NCBI GenBank assembly: GCA_031555315.1
Contig: JAVBUO010000036.1
Coordinates: 1-64,000, forward strand
From: JAVBJV01 sp031555315
Lineage (GTDB): Bacteria; Pseudomonadota; Alphaproteobacteria; Acetobacterales; Acetobacteraceae
Reading direction: 5' to 3'
DNA: 64,000 nucleotides
The notes below the pieces were generated by a model. The model saw nothing but the letters and a program-made list of their open reading frames with translations, did not search any database and was not told the origin of the DNA. Below, one piece after another: positions 62,165 to 64,000 of this stretch. How positions within the stretch are numbered: position 1 is the stretch's first letter; each line of letters begins with the position of its first letter. Position numbers and translations under genes: made by a program.

Positions 62165-64000
62165 CGAACAGCCCCCTTACCTTCCGCCGTTCGCTGCTGG
62201 CGCTCGGCGTGCTGACACCGGCCGTTCTGGCCTTTCCGGCCCTCGCCCAGGCACCGGCCGCCCCGGCCGACAACACGCGCCGGCCGCTGCTGATCCCCAG
62301 AAAGCGATCGCTGTACCAGCGCGTGATCCTGCGTCCCGGCGCGCGCCTCGCCGCGCGGCCGGGCGAGGAAGGCCAGCCCACCGACGGCTTTGCCGCGTTC
62401 TACGTCTACGCGCGCCAGCCACAGGGGCCGGATGGCGGTGAAGAATGGCTCGAGATCGGCCCCGCCACCGACGGGCGCACCATCGGCTGGGTGAAGGCCG
62501 AACGCACCATCGCCTGGAACCACGCGATGGTCGCCGCCTTCACCAACCCGGCCGGACGCGGGCGCACATTGTTCCTCGACACCGCGGACCGCGCGCGCAA
62601 CCTGCTGGCCCCGAACGGCGCGGCCGAGGCGAAGCGTCTGCGCGCCGAAGCCGCCGCAGGACAGACGCCGCAGGGTGTGGTGGCGCTGGAACCCGAACGC
62701 TTCGTCGACATCTCGCGTCAGTTCTACATGCTGCCGATCCTCGGCGCCGAACTGATCGACCGCGAAACCGGCGGTCCGGTACGCGTGCTGGAGGTGGCAT
62801 CCGCCCCGGCGGAACAGCCGCCCGCCGCGCCGCCGCCGCCCGACGCACTGGCCAACTTCAAGGCCGGGCTGGTGTTCGTGGTCGACACCACGATCTCGAT
62901 GCAGCCCTATATCGACCGCACCCGCGAAGCGATGGAAGGTGTGATCGCCACGATCGGCGATACGGCGGTGAAAGACAATTTCCGCTTCGGCGTGATCGGT
63001 TATCGCGACAGCCGTGAAGCCTCGCCGCACGGTTTCGAATACGCGTCCAACGTCTTCGCGGTACCCGATTTCGCGCAACCGGTCGATGCCGTCATGCCCG
63101 CGATGCGCAGCATGAACGCTACCACCGTCGACAATACGGGCTTCGACGAAGACCCCGTCACCGGCCTGCGCGACGCGCTGAAACAGGTCAACTGGAGCGA
63201 ACTGGGCGGACGCTACATCGTGCTGATCACCGATGCCGGGGCGCGCGATGCCGCCGATCCGCTGTCGGACACGCATATGGGGCTGGACGAGATCCGCCAG
63301 CAGGCGAAGCTGCAAGGCGTGGCGCTGTTCGTGATCCATCTGCTGACCCCCGCCGGGCGCAACAACCACAACCGCGCGCGCCAGCAATACACGGCGCTGA
63401 CCCAGACCGACGCCGCCGGATCGCTGTATTTTCCGGTCGAGGGCGGCGGGCAGGACCAGTTCCGCGCCACGGTCGGCGCGCTGGTCGAGGGCCTGCTGCA
63501 ACAGGTCGCCGCCACCACCGGCCGTTCGGTCGAACAGCTGCGCGCCCCGCGCCAGCAGACACCGCAACAACAGCAGATCGCCCAACGCATCAGCGTGGTG
63601 GCGCAGGCGATGCGCCTCGCCTATCTGGGCCGCATCGAACAGACCTCGGCGCCCGAGGCGATACAGAGCTTCGTGCTCGACCACGACCCGGAAGAACCCG
63701 GCAACACGGCGATCGACGTGCGCTTGCTGCTGACCCGCAACCAGCTCTCGGATCTGGGCCAGGCGCTGGAAAACATCCTGCGCGCCGGGCGCTCGGCGCG
63801 TCTCGACAGCACGGCCTTTTTCGGTCAGTTGCGCAGCGCATTCGCGCTGGCGGCCCGCGACCCGAGCCGCATCGCGCAGGCGGACAGGCTCGGCGGGCTG
63901 CTCGGTGAATATCTCGAAGGACTGCCGTACCAGTCGGAAGTGATGGACATTGCCGAACAGGACTGGCTGGCGATGGGCGCCGGCGCGCAGGCACGCATTC
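62161..64000 (+). CDS. exported VWA-domain protein (PpkA C-terminal-like), truncated by the window end
   Basis: At least 613 codons are visible, with no stop before the window end. A signal peptide (SLLALGVLTPAVLAFPALAQA, cleavage near residue 30) leads to an SH3-like domain (YQRVILRPGARLAARPG, WLEIGPATDGRTIGWVKAERT) and then to a VWA domain (about 235-450) with MIDAS-like VFVVDTTISMQPYIDRTREAM and ITDAGARDAADP. Similar VWA parts occur in PpkA of type VI secretion clusters. A helical C-terminal part follows. It is probably a periplasmic ligand-binding part of the SrfABC-like system. Confidence 0.8.
   Translation, partial: MTNSPLTFRRSLLALGVLTPAVLAFPALAQAPAAPADNTRRPLLIPRKRSLYQRVILRPGARLAARPGEEGQPTDGFAAFYVYARQPQGPDGGEEWLEIGPATDGRTIGWVKAERTIAWNHAMVAAFTNPAGRGRTLFLDTADRARNLLAPNGAAEAKRLRAEAAAGQTPQGVVALEPERFVDISRQFYMLPILGAELIDRETGGPVRVLEVASAPAEQPPAAPPPPDALANFKAGLVFVVDTTISMQPYIDRTREAMEGVIATIGDTAVKDNFRFGVIGYRDSREASPHGFEYASNVFAVPDFAQPVDAVMPAMRSMNATTVDNTGFDEDPVTGLRDALKQVNWSELGGRYIVLITDAGARDAADPLSDTHMGLDEIRQQAKLQGVALFVIHLLTPAGRNNHNRARQQYTALTQTDAAGSLYFPVEGGGQDQFRATVGALVEGLLQQVAATTGRSVEQLRAPRQQTPQQQQIAQRISVVAQAMRLAYLGRIEQTSAPEAIQSFVLDHDPEEPGNTAIDVRLLLTRNQLSDLGQALENILRAGRSARLDSTAFFGQLRSAFALAARDPSRIAQADRLGGLLGEYLEGLPYQSEVMDIAEQDWLAMGAGAQARI

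Overview
The window is GC-rich chromosomal DNA from an alphaproteobacterium, most likely in the Rhodospirillales/Acetobacterales. This rests on gene content and order: a TIGR02302-type membrane protein, the argH-lptM-lysA string, ftsEX divergent from an MJ0042 zinc-finger gene, a DUF2125-like gene next to a ChaC-type cyclotransferase, metX-metW, and hisC-tyrC. No IS element, integrase or plasmid function was found. A species cannot be named from the sequence alone.

Layout. 1-1769 is the trailer-side part of a type I-C-like CRISPR array (27 full repeats plus one partial); leader and cas genes should lie to the left, outside the window. The array abuts the 3' end of a broken EamA-type transporter gene and a tRNA-Ser. 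2252-5310 holds rplU-rpmA, a terminator, obgE and proB. 5893-10488 holds a tRNA-Arg, two TorF-like porin paralogues, an FkbM methyltransferase and a tandem pair of unknown secreted proteins. 10505-15320 is a divergent cluster for oxygen-independent ubiquinone synthesis (ubiT-ubiU-ubiV leftward, ubiD-ubiX rightward), which suggests a facultative anaerobe. 15428-21554 holds a lipoprotein hydrolase, a zinc-finger protein, polA and a GGDEF/EAL protein. 21645-27341 holds metX-metW-yeiH (leftward) and chorismate mutase-hisC-tyrC (rightward).

27386-35507 is a string of five tandem paralogues of about 520-550 residues, each with one N-terminal membrane anchor, belonging to no family I recognise. They sit between tyrC and an ACT-like gene/DUF2125-like gene/ChaC block. 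37891-40811 is plsC, ydcF, ftsX, ftsE; then a zinc-finger membrane protein, two near-duplicate methyltransferases, a TIGR02302 protein, lysA, lptM, argH, a TlpA thioredoxin, an OmpA lipoprotein and its unknown partner.

51748 to the right edge is one seven-gene rightward operon: a membrane-anchored trypsin-like protease, two proteins that share an N-terminal domain (one ending in a YfaP/DUF2135-like domain, one in a PDZ domain), an SrfB actin-fold protein, an SrfC P-loop GTPase-like protein, a proline-rich membrane protein with helical repeats, and an exported VWA protein cut by the window end. This SrfABC-like system and the five-paralogue array are the two best candidates for undescribed biology. 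A dispersed palindromic repeat occurs three times (15325, 35521, 41659) and each copy provides the stop codon of a neighbouring gene.
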